The position numbers and the translations under genes are program-made. Shown piece after piece: positions 1 through 10,980 of a stretch of 64,000 nt of DNA; position 1 is the stretch's first letter; each line of letters begins with the position of its first letter. The stretch is taken from NCBI GenBank assembly GCA_963575645.1, contig OY754471.1, positions 36,278,401 through 36,342,400 on the forward strand, in the 5' to 3' direction. The notes under the pieces are model-generated. The model did no database searches, was not told the origin of the DNA, and saw only the letters and a program-made list of their open reading frames with translations. The DNA is from Xanthostigma xanthostigma. Lineage: Eukaryota > Arthropoda > Insecta > Raphidioptera > Raphidiidae.

Positions 1-955
1 CAAAGAATGAGATGGAATACATTACACTTCTGCGATGCTAGACTAATCTTGTATATAAACATAGAGACAAATATATATATCTGTAGGATTTGACGTGCGG
101 AAGAATGAGATTGAATACATTACACAGCATATCTAAGGAGTAACTCCAGTAGTGCGTCGAAGCTTTTTTTTGTCTGAGAACTTATTTTCTTATTAAAAGG
201 TAGAGATGTCATTTTTCGGGTTCCGTAGCAAAAAAACAGAATCCTTATAATTTCGTCAAGTCCGTCCGTCTGTCCTAATAGTTCCACCATTAATCCATCG
301 ATTCGGATTAAAATTTACAGGCAGGTGTGTTATGTGAACCGCTATTGACTCTATGCAATTGTGTAATGAAATTACAAAAAAATAATTTAAGGGTAGCTTT
401 TCATACATAGAACTGAGGGATGAAAAATGTATTTTCGCGCACCCCATTGCCTGGGTCATCATTAGACAAGTCTTTAAAAACGAAATGATGGTTTTTAAAT
501 GACTTTTTTTCTTGGGCGAACTTTTCTCGATATGTAAGCTCCCAAAGTCGTTAATAACGTCACCCTCCTCTAATTTTGCAAACATGTGATTTAAAATCGA
601 GAGACTAGCTCTTCAACGAAAATTATTAAAACAATGTTGTACTTCAGCTGATCTTTTTTATATGACTGACATATTTCTACTATATTGTAAAGACAAAAAC
701 GATTTCAATAAATATTAGGACTACTTGGTTTTTGGATTACCCCGAAGTGATTTTAATAGTGCAAATAAAAACTCTTGGCTATTCGACTTGTTTGATTAAA
801 AAGAATTTTTTTCTAGCCTGTAACGTGTAAAAAGACTATATATACATCATGCTTAATGATATTGCAACACTAGATATACCTAATATTTACAATTTCATAC
901 TTAAGCTGGATTTTATTATATTGAAGTTTCTTCTCTCTTAATGATCTTTTAAATA
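1..955. other. AT-rich intergenic DNA with degenerate repeats
   Basis: No gene is supported here. A 23-bp near-identical direct repeat (gaatgaga.tgaatacattacac type) lies at 5-27 and 103-125, differing at one base. At about 212-247 there is a 'tttttcgggttccgtagc' segment that resembles the start of the common lepidopteran interspersed repeat seen much better preserved at 43556. Open frames in this stretch are short, AT-driven and unlike any protein I recognise. Host intergenic sequence mixed with decayed repeats is the simplest reading. Confidence 0.5.
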
Positions 956-1397
956 AAAGCCGCTGCACACGAGGCTGGATTTGCCGCTAGATTCCTTACC
1001 AGTTTTCTAGCGTTGGTTTTCTTAATTGCTTTTATGTGCTCGCTTCACACGAGCCGTCTTTTCCAGTTTGTTTTGTGGATAGACCTGATGCGCGCGCAGT
1101 GACAGTTCAAATATAAACACAGAGCAAAACGGATTGTTGTCTGACTGTGAGCAGAATGACGCCATGTTAGTTTGTGCGTGTTTGTTCATGTCGCCCACGT
1201 GACAAGATACTGTCTTCTGAATTCTTGCTCACAGCAAGCAGGGGACCTATATAGTATGAAAAATAGCCCGTTCTAATTTTAAAATCTATCTTGTGAGCTA
1301 GCAGACGAGCCCGCAGTGACGTAATTTCCTGCCTCGTACCCAGTCTGTCGGCCAGCAGAAATCCAAGCAGTGTTTACAGCTTCGTATGCAGCGGCCT
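956..1397. mobile_element. Family A MITE, copy 1
   Basis: A 442-bp non-autonomous element. Its left end reads AAAGCCGCTGCACACGAGG and its right end is the near inverted complement (GTATGCAGCGGCCTT). The whole is flanked by TA on both sides. It shares a GC-richer interior (gcgcgcagtgacagtt, gacgccatgtt, cccacgtgacaaga) with copies at 2591, 30684 and 38780. There is no coding capacity. The TA duplication fits Tc1/mariner-type target choice, but a TWA target cannot be excluded, so the superfamily is inferred weakly. The Harbinger-like element at 1401 sits exactly against its right end. Confidence 0.75.
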
Positions 1398-1400
1398 TAA

Positions 1401-1837
1401 AGCGCGGGTCACAGTAGGCTGGTTGCCAGCCGCGAGTTGTGGAAGCCGCTACTGTCAGCCATCAATCAGCTTGGTGTGAGCATAAAATTCGCCGCTGGCG
1501 TCGCCAGCCGGCGAGTATTTATCAGCGGCTAGTGAAATTGGACATATTCTATTTTGGTAGCCAGGTAGCGGCGACTAGCAGGTCACGTGACTCACTCGCA
1601 CCCGCTTCCATCAGCGAGCAGCGCAGTCTGACCGAAGCAGTGCATTATATGCGAGTAAACCATCACGTACCACGTGGTTTATGTTCGATGATGTAGTGAC
1701 CGGATTGGCAGCCACTACTCGCGGTAGACTAGCGAGTAGCAGCCGTAGTGTGACCGGGCTGCCCGCCGCTGCTTGCTGGTGCTACTGTCCGCCGCTGATC
1801 AGCAGCGGCTGACAAGGAGCCTAGTGTGACCCGCGCT
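1401..1837. mobile_element. PIF/Harbinger-like MITE with TAA target duplication
   Basis: A 437-bp element with inverted termini AGCGCGGGTCACAGTAGGCT and GCCTAGTGTGACCCGCGCT, bounded by TAA at 1398-1400 and 1838-1840. It is markedly GC-rich compared with its surroundings and repeats words such as 'gccgct', 'agcggc' and 'gcgagtag' on both strands, giving it strong secondary structure. A 3-bp TAA/TTA duplication is the hallmark of the PIF/Harbinger superfamily; that assignment is inference because no transposase is present. The open frame inside it (1439-1696) is probably incidental. It landed in the terminal TAA of family A copy 1 and is therefore younger than that copy. Confidence 0.78.
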
Positions 1838-2590
1838 TAACACTTCCGGCGAACGCTCTTTGAATATCTTTTCAAGAGGACTACTTGTATATTAATACAC
1901 GAACCAATTTAACAAAGTTTAACCTGCAAGAGTGGAAGTTTTTACTCATAATCAATGATTTTTTCTATAATATGCAATTTCATATTCATAAGTCTTTGAA
2001 AACAAAATAAACGACTGAATCTAAAGGCGCTCTGTTTCACTATTTCAAAACAAGAACACGGCAAAAGATTTTATGATGTATGCAACGTTTACTAATGATT
2101 CATTCACAACTTCACGATTCTACTGTGCCATTTTTCTCACGGTTTTTTCATTAGAATAGAAAGGAAACTCATAGACTTTATACTCTTAACAATGAAACCG
2201 TTTTTAGCTTGATATAGTTATTTTTTATAATTCCATATACACAGTTTTTTCAAATCACGTCTACAATGTAGGTACATATTATATACCTATAAGTAGTTAC
2301 TATTTTTACAATCCAGAATAAAAAGTACCACGGTTTCTCATATTTACGAAGTAAATTTTCGCTTTTAATGCTGTGTTTCTGGTGCGTTTTTCAACGCAAA
2401 ACTCCCACTCAAAATAGAATTAACTTTAACTTTTAATGCTAACCTTGCAAGCAAAGCATATTATGTTTCAGGGTAACGTTGATTACTTTGTCTTCTAAAT
2501 GTTGATCGTACGATCCTTAAATTAACATTTTTCGGATCTTATAAATGACACTGGTTTAGTGACAAACAGATCTAGCCGCCCAGAAATCTA
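1838..2590. other. AT-rich stretch without recognisable features
   Basis: Nothing codes here in any frame at useful length. The sequence is AT-rich with many short A and T runs. No terminal repeats, tandem arrays or known repeat words were recognised between the Harbinger-like MITE and the second family A copy. Confidence 0.4.
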
Positions 2591-2982
2591 AAGGTCGCTG
2601 CACACGAGGCTGGTTTGCCGCTCGATTAATTGCTCAATTTGGCTCTTGCTGTGGCGCTGGTTCATATCGCCCACGTGACAAGACACTGTTTCCTGATTGG
2701 CTCTTGCTCAGAACGAGCACACGACGTAGCAAGAAAAATAGCCCCTGTTCTAATTTTAAAATCTATCTTGTGAGCTAGCAGGCGAGCCCACAATGACGTC
2801 ATTTCCAGCCTCGTCGCCAGCCAGCAGAAGTCCCAGCAATGTTTCCAGCCTCGTAGCCCCTGTTCTAATTTTAAAATATATCTTGTGAGCTAGCAGGCGA
2901 GCCCACAGTGACGTCATTTCCAGCCTCGTCGCCAGCCTGCAGAAGTCCCAGCAGTATGTCCAGCCTCGTGTGCAACGACCTT
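2591..2982. mobile_element. Family A MITE, copy 2, with internal tandem duplication
   Basis: Inverted ends AAGGTCGCTGCACACGAGG and CCTCGTGTGCAACGACCTT are flanked by TA. The left third is internally deleted relative to copies 1 and 4. The right half carries a tandem duplication of about 115 bp: the block beginning 'gcccctgttctaatttt' starts at 2741 and again at about 2856, and the two units differ at only a few bases. A duplication this similar inside an otherwise diverged element suggests slippage or unequal exchange after insertion. Confidence 0.78.
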
Positions 2983-3640
2983 TATTTTCATTGCCTCATT
3001 AATTTATCCCTCGCTAAAGTTGTTTCACTTCAGGAATAATGTTAACTGATATATTCCAATCATAAATTAAAAATAACGTTATATAAAGTGATATACATGT
3101 AAACTGACAGTGTGTAATGTAAAAGCTTCAATTGCATACTAGTATATGCAGGCAATTATATCCATTACGCAATTACTGTGAAGTCAATATTGAACGGATG
3201 TGCACACAAATCACGTTCAGTGGAATGGCGCGCGAGTCGATCAGGTAAAGAAACACCGCGAAGTCGAAGAGGTCAAACCATTCATACACACATACAGTGC
3301 AGTAGACTCTACTCTCTCTCTGTGTTTACCTGAACCGAGTTTAGTCGGGAGAGAGAGAGAGAGAGAGTATAACGCGTTCTCTCTAAGACGAATTGAATGT
3401 GTTGTAACACCGGACTGACTGGACTACTCCGAGTTCAATTTTTACAAGACGCGTATTTAATGAACTTTAAGTAGATCGCTAGTTCAAACCAATGTTTCTA
3501 AACATTTTTTTATATCTTTATTTTAACTCTCATCTATACAGATACATATTGAAGTGTGTCTTTGTAATGTCAAAATAACAGCATTTTACTAAATGCATAT
3601 GAAATAATATATACGGTACTTACAACAAAGAAACAGTTTT
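2983..3640. other. Intergenic stretch with (GA)n microsatellite
   Basis: A pure GA run of about 20 bp lies at about 3349-3368, embedded in a slightly GC-richer patch (3200-3420) with 'ctctctctct' at about 3310, so the two tracts could pair. I recognise no gene or transposon here. An open frame across 3200-3418 is composed largely of the microsatellite translation and is not credible as a gene. Confidence 0.45.
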
Positions 3641-4627
3641 TGTCTGTTTGTCAGTCTGTCTGTTTGTTTCAGCTAATCTCCTAAACGACTGTATCAACTT
3701 TGACGGGATTTTCACCGCAGATAGCTAATGTTTTAATGAGTAACTTAATCTATTAAAAACTGCAGTACTTCGTCAAAATACATTCGCATTGATAAAAAAA
3801 TTGAAGTCAATGATTAGATTTCACATTTTTAAAGTGACAATACTATATAAGAAAAGTTTTATTTTACAACAATGTCACTGCCGGGACTTAAACCCGAAAC
3901 TTCCACTCACCACTTCCCCCACCACCAACTTAATATCACAAAGGCCGCCTGTCGCGCGGGCCATTGCGGATGGTTGTGCCTGAACGCGCGCTTTAAAATA
4001 GTTATTGGCGTAACTAGTAGTCTAAGTCATTCATCGCGCTGACAGGTCATGACTTAGCCTACAAGTTGCGCCCATAATTTTATTCAACAATTGCGCGTTA
4101 TTCATGTTTTAACTATAATGAGATGTTGTAAATTTCTATTTATTTCTTTATAAAAAAAACTGTCAATACTAACAGCACCAAACAGCACGATTCAATGTTT
4201 TGGTTTGAGGTTAGCCGGTTATGAATAAACTCCATGTCGAAAACATTCGGCCTCTCAATTTTAGCCTCAATGGGTAACAACGGAGTTGTTGTTACCTACT
4301 ATTTCGTTACGACTCAGAAAATAGTTACGTTTATTTTCATTACTCCACAATGGCCGAGCTAGTAGGAATCTTCATTGAGTTTTGACAAGTAATTGTCACC
4401 AATCGGTAAATGGCTATTTAGGGTTCGGTTTTTAGGCATGATAAAACATGAATAACGCGCATGAGTTGAATAAAATTGTTTTCTAGCAGTTATAGAGCAT
4501 TCTTTTTTATTTGCTTAGGTATTTTTTATTTGTTCCTCTATATATACTAAATATAGCCGAAAGCTCCACTACTTTTGTCGCTACCGTGTTTCATAACAAT
4601 CGCGTGCGAAGCCGCGGGGAGCAGCTA
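3640..4627. mobile_element. Degenerate Helitron-like lepidopteran repeat with 3' CTAG end
   Basis: The segment 3640-3760 (gtctgtttgtcagtctgtctg..., then 'ctcctaaacgactg', 'gatagctaatg') and the terminus at 4590-4627 (gcgtgcgaagccgcggggag...CTAG, followed by T) both match the style of abundant lepidopteran Helitron-like repeats. Such elements end in CTAG and insert between A and T. The middle is interrupted by unrelated sequence including a weak tRNA-like block (3888-3960). Whether both ends belong to one original insertion is uncertain. Confidence 0.4.
3885..3962 (-). repeat. Weak tRNA-derived SINE-like block
   Basis: On the minus strand a B-box-like motif (GGGTTTAAGTCCCGG, near 3890-3905) follows a GGTGGTGGGGG tract and a GC-rich 5' part. 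This resembles the promoter layout of a tRNA-derived SINE. The B box deviates from the GGTTCGANTCC consensus and no clear A box or cloverleaf is visible, so this is only a suggestion. Confidence 0.25.
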
Positions 4628-5178
4628 GTTTTGAATAAAGTAAATCATGTGTAAACGACCCTTAAATTCCGTTTGACTCCAAAATGAAACGGGATTGGAC
4701 CACCGAATGTAAATTAATCAATGATCAAAAAAAGTCGTCTATAGACTCATAATGCCAGAAATGTCATGAAATTAATGAAGTTGTGAAGAAAAATTAAAAT
4801 AAAGATTTTAATAACAAGTTGTTTTAAATTTGAAAATGTCACTTTGTCAGAATACAGAAATCCTATTACTTCTATAAAACTTTCAAAAGTTACTTTTGCA
4901 AAACATCAATTTATATACGAAACATGTATACTCGTATATCCATAATGCTTCATAATCTATAACTATTAATTAATAGACAAAGAACCGAAGCTACAAGCTT
5001 GTTAAGTTCAGAAACATGTCTTACAAATTAAACAATAGAACCAGAGATTCATTATAGTACATCGTTTCAGGACTGTAATTTCTCGACATTAAAAATCAAT
5101 AACGCTGATTTATTTTCATCTTCGTGCTTCGTGAATAATTAAAATTTTAGATTTAATAATTGTAATTTTTTGTAACAA
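4628..5178. other. AT-rich stretch without recognisable features
   Basis: No open frame, tandem repeat or terminal repeat of note. It lies between two Helitron-like termini and may itself be host intergenic DNA. Confidence 0.35.
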
Positions 5179-5305
5179 CTAGCGGTCCGTCCCAGGTTTC
5201 ACCCCGGTGCAAAAGAACGAATGGGGGGAGGCATGAGTACGCACGTTCATCTTCGTTTACCGAGATGAATGGTGTGTCCAAAACTTATGATGATCAGATG
5301 ATCGT
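5179..5305 (-). mobile_element. Helitron-like element, 3'-terminal fragment
   Basis: Starts CTAGCGGTCCGTCCCAGG and continues through 'gcaaaagaacgaatgggg', 'catgagtacgcacg' and 'ttcatcttcgtttaccgaga', which align word for word with the fuller copies at 13554, 15085 and 56041. On the minus strand this is the 3' end, terminating ..CTAG and followed by T, as in Helitrons. The copy is cut off after about 127 bp, so only the terminal third survives. Confidence 0.6.
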
Positions 5306-5781
5306 ATTCACAACTATCTATTTTTTTTAAATAATTCAATTTTTCACAGTAACCTTGTTTCTGTCTGTTAGATCATAAGACTAATTGTAAAAAAGAGGCA
5401 TAGTTTGTTTATATATCCACGCTAATCTCAGAAACTTTTTAATCAATTAAAATTTTTCTTCACTGTTTAAAAGCCTACTTCTTTTTGAGTGGCACATGCT
5501 GAATACTCTGCCAAAAATGAGGATGAACAGTAAGGGAAAATCCCGCACGCACTCTGAAATAAGTTGGTGTAGAAACACAGTAAGGTTATATCTCGTTATT
5601 TCGTTGTTAAACGAAATTGTACCAGGGCGAACCGGGGCGGATAGTTAATTCATAATAAATACATTAAAACCGTATTTAGGTTACGGCTAGTTGTTAGGCT
5701 GAAAATATGTACAATGTCTACATAACTAATTCTTAATTTCAAAGAAAAAAAAAATTTAAATAACTTGAGTAGGTACCTATA

Positions 5782-6310
5782 CCAGTACCGAATTAGCCTA
5801 TAAGCAAAGTAAGCAGCTGCTTAGGGCATCCCGTCTCAGGGGACACCAAAATTCATAACTCAGAAATGAAAAGTACCTCACCAGATCGTGCGTACAATTT
5901 TTTTTTCTTTTTGTCATGTTCTCAAAAATTTGATCTAAGGATATAAAACTACTGTCTTTAGAAGTATAGAAGTTAAAAATAAATTATATCTATTTTTTTA
6001 AATATTTTTTTTTAATTTTAAAGTTTTGTAACTTTTTTTCAATTAACTGTATAAAAATATCTAAGGATCGATTTTATAGACAGTGAAATTTTCAATGAGA
6101 GCGTTGATTGTAAAATTAAATCTTCTTTTCTAAAATTCTATGCTTTTTAACTTTTTTCATCAATTTTTAGCTTATAACATTCACAATTTGATAAAAAAAT
6201 TATATACTTAACATGACAAGATAGATATTAGAATTTTTTTAGATTGCTGTTAGAGATGAGGGCCCATACGCAAAAAATGCTTAGGGCATCAAGGAGTCTT
6301 AATCCTGCAC
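5782..6310. mobile_element. Possible hAT-like non-autonomous element
   Basis: The left end reads CAGTACCGAATTAGCC and the inverted right end reads CAGTGCAGGATTAAG, giving a short imperfect inverted repeat that begins CAGT as in hAT elements. The words 'tgcttagggcatc' occur near both ends (5817 and 6277). A GTAGGTAC word lies at both edges (5769-5776 and 6308-6315) and could be an 8-bp duplication, although six bases separate it from the left CAG. The interior is very AT-rich and non-coding. Confidence 0.4.
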
Positions 6311-7492
6311 TGGTAGGTACCTACTAAACAATTTCAAAAATGTCAAAAATTCCATTACTAAGGAATCTAATCTTGCACTTCCTCTATAACTAAGTAAAAT
6401 TAACATAAAAAAATTAATACACTCAAATTACAAAATAAAATTTCGAACAAATAACTAAACCATTCAAACTTTGCTTTGCTAATGACATATCGATAATTAC
6501 AGTGTCCATAATATTTATTCAGTAAATTATGTTATAATTGGGTTTTTATATCGAAATCATTAAACAGATGATTTGGTCGACAACAAAACAAACTATGAAG
6601 TCATCAAACTGCTCCAGGTGTCATTAAAACGTATTCAGCCCATACGATTTATACATAGGTACTAAAATACGTATGTCGTATCTTATTCTCAACATATATT
6701 ATGTAATTATTCGTATATAGGCACCTCAAACTAACTCACTATATTTCAAAAAGCGTTTAATATGGTTTCTACAGAGCTGGTTGATACCAATACGTTTTGT
6801 AATTTATAATAAACCCAGTGGTTTCAATTGTATTAATATAGGTTTTGACAGAAACCATATCTGGCCTGTACCTAATCGTAAATCGTAAATCGTAATTTAT
6901 TAATTTCGTTATACTTACAAGTATATGAAACAAGTCATGATATACATAGATTAAAATTTACACATTAAAATCAGCTAATGAACATTGATCATTTAAAAAT
7001 TCTTGAATGGAGTAAAAAGCCTTTTTTATTAGATTTGCTTACAGTTTTTTTAAAATTTAAATCTTTCATGTTGAGAAATATGTTGTGGAAGTTTATTTGT
7101 AAATATTAAACCAAAATGATTATGGCTCATTCTACTGGAATTTAACCTTTTAAATGGTATTTTTAATTGGCCACAATTTCTTGGGTTGTAAGTAGCCACA
7201 TAATACAATGTAACAAAACTGATGTAGTCCGTGGTGGAAACAAAAACAAAATAACGACAGTTCCAAACAATAAAATAAAAATCTAAGTAATAGAGAATAT
7301 AGTCACTAAATTATTACAACAGGGGGCACGCAACAATAAATTTGTGTACCCTAATATACCAAGCTTTATCGATACAGTCGTTCTTGAGTGAAACGGACAG
7401 ACAGATTAATATTCTGGTAACGCGTTTTCCCATTTAGGTGTCATACGAAACACAAAAAAATACAGACAGAGATCCCGTTATAATTGCATATA
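6311..7492. other. AT-rich stretch, short tandem repeat only
   Basis: No gene or element boundaries recognised. A small tandem of three 'atcgtaa' heptamers lies at about 6873-6893. Base composition is strongly AT. Confidence 0.4.
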
Positions 7493-8398
7493 CAGTGCGT
7501 TCACCGAAAGTGACAACAGAAAATAATTCGTGTATCCTACTAGATACAACAAAGTTTAAATCGTTTTTTGTTTAACTCGTGATTTCCTATCGGAAACTTC
7601 TAAAGGTATATTTTTTTGTACTTCAAACTCAATCGGAAGTGTACATGCATTGTTTTTCAAATGGAAACATATTTTTTTACATTTTCGAAATCTCCAGGTT
7701 TATTTTTTGTCTAAAAACTCATGTAAAATTTTTATAAGATTGCATAAGAAAATATTCGGGAAAAACTATATCAAATTATTAATGAAATACACATTACATA
7801 GTAATAATTTTTTTCATCACTATCCACACATGTGTAGAATTAATAATAATTATCACTGTGTATTTAACTAATAAAATGATAGCGTTTTTCTCGAATATTT
7901 TCCTATGTAACCTTATGAAAATTTTATATAAATTTATAGAGAAAAAAATGGAGATTTCGAAAATGTTCAAAAAAACATAAATAGCCATTTGATAAAAAAT
8001 GCATATACACTTCCGGTTGAGTTTAAAGTATGTACAAAAAATTATATTTTCATCCTCATGAAAATATCCAAATGAAAATATAATTTTCGAAACGTTGGCT
8101 ACAAACGACACTTTGGTAAAGCTTATTTCTATTGTTCCTCAACCAAATAAATCTCCTTCAATACATATTTTGGAACTAATATTATTGTTATTATTATATT
8201 TTTTGTACCTCAACCAAAGAAATCTTCTACAATAATAATAAATTTATTTCCAAAAAAAATGACACAGTATGGAATTAACCTACCTAACTTGGCAGTTTCC
8301 GATAGCAAATCTCGAGTTGAACAAAAAACTAATTTTAATCTTTTATCTAGTAGGAGACACGAATTTAGTCACTGTTACCACTTTCGATGAACGCACTG
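7493..8398. mobile_element. Large palindromic foldback element, TA target
   Basis: The two ends, CAGTGCGTTCACCGAAAGTG and CACTTTCGATGAACGCACTG, are inverted copies flanked by TA (7491-7492 and 8399-8400). Inverted similarity continues inward for several hundred bases, so the two halves translate to the same meaningless peptide pattern on opposite strands (around 7720-7790 and 7890-7960). This explains the paired open frames there, which are not genes. The right arm carries an extra block of about 230 bp (about 8040-8270) absent from the left. The CAGT ends with TA duplication suggest a Tc1/mariner or pogo-type origin. Confidence 0.75.
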
Positions 8399-9304
8399 TA
8401 TTGATGTTGATGATGTAACGTCATATTACTATATGACATACGAGTATACGTTCAAATTGGTTGTTATGATCGGTGTTCCATTGATCATGCAACGCCTCTC
8501 ATCACTAACCGTACCGAATTTAAGTTTTATGAGACACACTTTCTTGTAAAATCCAAGTGCAGACTAAATGGATATATAAACACACGTTAAATAAAATACA
8601 GTCGAGCGGACATGACAAATGCTCGTACATTTTATAAACATGGTAACAACACAGGTGGTGGTAGGTGGTTGTATTTGTTAGCAGCACTGACTCATTTCGC
8701 TAAAACAAAAACACAGGGTTCGCAGTTCGCTTTCTGAACATTGGCCTACATAAAAGGCAAACAATAGGTGTTTCCAAACAAAAACACATCTAAAAACAAG
8801 TGAGGTTTTTACACAAGAAAAAAACAAAAGATGTTCTCAAATAAAAAAGGTATATAATACGTTGGAAAAAAAGATGTTTTGTATGAAAGAAGTGAGAGCA
8901 GGGCATCCTTTAAGTGTTGATTGCAGTACAACAAGCTTTGAAATAATTTAATTATCTATACACATAGCTAAACAAATGTTTCTTTTTTACTGGAGATTGT
9001 AATTAATAAAGTTGATGGTTGTTTTGATTGACAGGTAATTAATGAAGGATATATACCAGAAAGAAATTAACTAATTAATTATACAGGAATAATATAACAT
9101 ACCGGGTACAGTAACAGCATTAAACGATTTTAAAGTAATTTGTTAAATTAACGAATTCTATGCAATTTATAATAAAATGTAACAATTATATTATTTCATT
9201 TAGATTCCACTCATTTAGCCCTCTACTATTTGTGTTCTAATACTCTTCTTACGTAACCACAGTGATTATTAAATTTATAAGCACTGTTTGTATACAGCAC
9301 TAAT
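8399..9304. other. AT-rich stretch without recognisable features
   Basis: Between two large foldbacks; short imperfect words only. No coding potential and no terminal repeats recognised. Confidence 0.35.
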
Positions 9305-10046
9305 AGCTGGCTACGGAGAAAATGGCTGACTCGGTGCAGAGCTGAAAATTTGCAGAATAATAGGAGATAGTACAAGTAACTAGGGAAAAAATTTCCAGAA
9401 GGCTAGACGGAAGATAAAGAGCCGCCAGAAGGCGCTAATGTTGCGAAAAATCAGTGCACTTCTGGCAATTTCTATACTTATACTGTAATTCAAAAGTAGA
9501 TTATATATTATACATTATATAGTTATAAGGGCATACTGAAAATTCAAACATGATATAATAATTACATTCGACAAATATTCAAAATTATTAATGACATTTT
9601 GATAGAAATAAAATTAAAAAAATTACGTAATTTTATTAATGAAAATATATGACGATTAATTTTATTTCTATCAAAATGTCATTAATAATTTTGAATATTT
9701 GTCGAATGTAATTATTATATCATGTTTGAATTTTCAGTATGCCCTTAGAACTATATAATGTATAATATATAATCTACTTTTGAATTACAGAATAAGGCCT
9801 AGTTTATATGAGAGGCGTTCAACGCGCGTTGGGCCAACGCGCGTTGAACGCTCTTCATGTGTGCTAGGCCTAAGTATAGAAATTGCCAGAAGTGCACTGA
9901 TTTTTCGCAACATGAGCGCCTTCTGGCGGCTCTTTATCTTCCGTCTAGCCTTCTGGAAATTTTTTCCCTACTTACTTGTACTATCTCCTATTATTCTGCA
10001 AATTTTCAGCTCTGCACCGAGTCACCCATTTTCTCCGTAGCCAGCT
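9305..10046. mobile_element. 742-bp foldback element
   Basis: Arms of about 330 bp begin AGCTGGCTACGGAGAAAATGG on the left and end CCATTTTCTCCGTAGCCAGCT on the right, and stay highly similar to a centre near 9630. The right arm is longer because a 75-bp MITE plus its TAA duplication sits within it (9796-9870). Apart from that, only scattered substitutions separate the arms. Open frames at 9780-10051 are by-products of the MITE insertion. No clear target duplication was found, so the superfamily is unknown. Confidence 0.8.
9796..9870. mobile_element. 75-bp Harbinger-like mini-MITE with TAA duplication
   Basis: A near-perfect hairpin with ends GGCCTAG and CTAGGCC and core words CAACGCGCGTTGG / CCAACGCGCGTTG. 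It is flanked by TAA at 9793-9795 and 9871-9873. The opposite arm of the enclosing foldback (around 9470-9490) provides the empty site: it reads straight through with only one TAA. This gives the element's exact boundaries and the 3-bp duplication typical of PIF/Harbinger. Confidence 0.85.
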
Positions 10047-10502
10047 CTTAGCCATAATGTTTAATGTAGTTACTTTGCTTAGCAGAATAAAAAACAAACC
10101 GGAGTGATTACCCAGAATACCTATTTTGCTAAGCACTTGGTAATCACCGTGGTTATCGTTAGTAAGATAGGCCTGAATTATCGTATTATCTTCCCTATTG
10201 AAGAAAAATGTTTTGTTTTCTGATTAACAGCGATTATTAAAAACTACTTTACATATCTACTTATCCTCGAAGGAATAAACTAAAAACCATTTATCTCCAG
10301 AGAAATATAATATCCAATCACATATTATGTGGGCATAACAGAAATTTATAAAGAAAATTGATAATCATGTTGGTTCTTAGAAAAAGGATTGTAACAAAGC
10401 GTATCATTTTCATTTGTAATCTATATTTCATTCCCATTTTATCTGAAAGGTAAAGATTAGCAGCTGTTAAAATTATAGAGACATGGCAGCAATTAATATT
10501 TA

Positions 10503-10720
10503 TTGACGTGATAACGTCTTATAAATTGATGAAACACCATCTGCACGCACGAAAAAGTGTAACGCCGTAACGTTCCGCCTGACCCTGTGCGTGCAAGCGA
10601 GAGCGTAGTATAAGCGATAGAGAAGCACGATCGGCGTCGGCTTGTACGCATTTCTCACTCTTCTCGCGTGACGTCAGAGAGTAGTGTGCGTTCAACATTT
10701 TTTTCGGCTGTTCCAGCGAA
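10503..10720 (+). repeat. Repeat family E, copy 1
   Basis: The block from 'ttgacgtgataacgtctt' through 'gtaacgttccgcctgaccct' is repeated in inverted orientation at 35783-35942. It is GC-richer than its surroundings. There are no termini clear enough to define an element and no coding capacity; the open frame at 10668-10919 is not protein-like. Confidence 0.55.
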
Positions 10721-10980
10721 AGCTACATCTGACAGATGGCCTTTGTTTTATAAACCGTGGAAATTAAGACTTAAAATCAAGATATCTAATAAAAATGTCA
10801 TAAAATATCGAATTTTTAAAGCAATTTTTCAGATAATACATCGTTATTTGTTCGTTTTTGTACGGATATTTTTGTGTCATATAATTATTACCGATTCATC
10901 CAAGCCAAAGTATAACTGAACGCACGATAATGGCAATATGGCGCTAATAATAATTAATAAATGTCATTTTATTTTGTTAA

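Noticed and set aside
8040..8100. Another hammerhead motif (CTCATGA ... CGAAACGTT)
   Set aside because: The first box has a mismatch at an essential core position, the intervening stem is only A/T pairing, and no target duplication was found around the extra block.
7650..8111. Pair of opposite-strand open frames with similar peptides
   Set aside because: They are the two arms of the palindrome at 7493-8398 read on opposite strands, not a gene pair.
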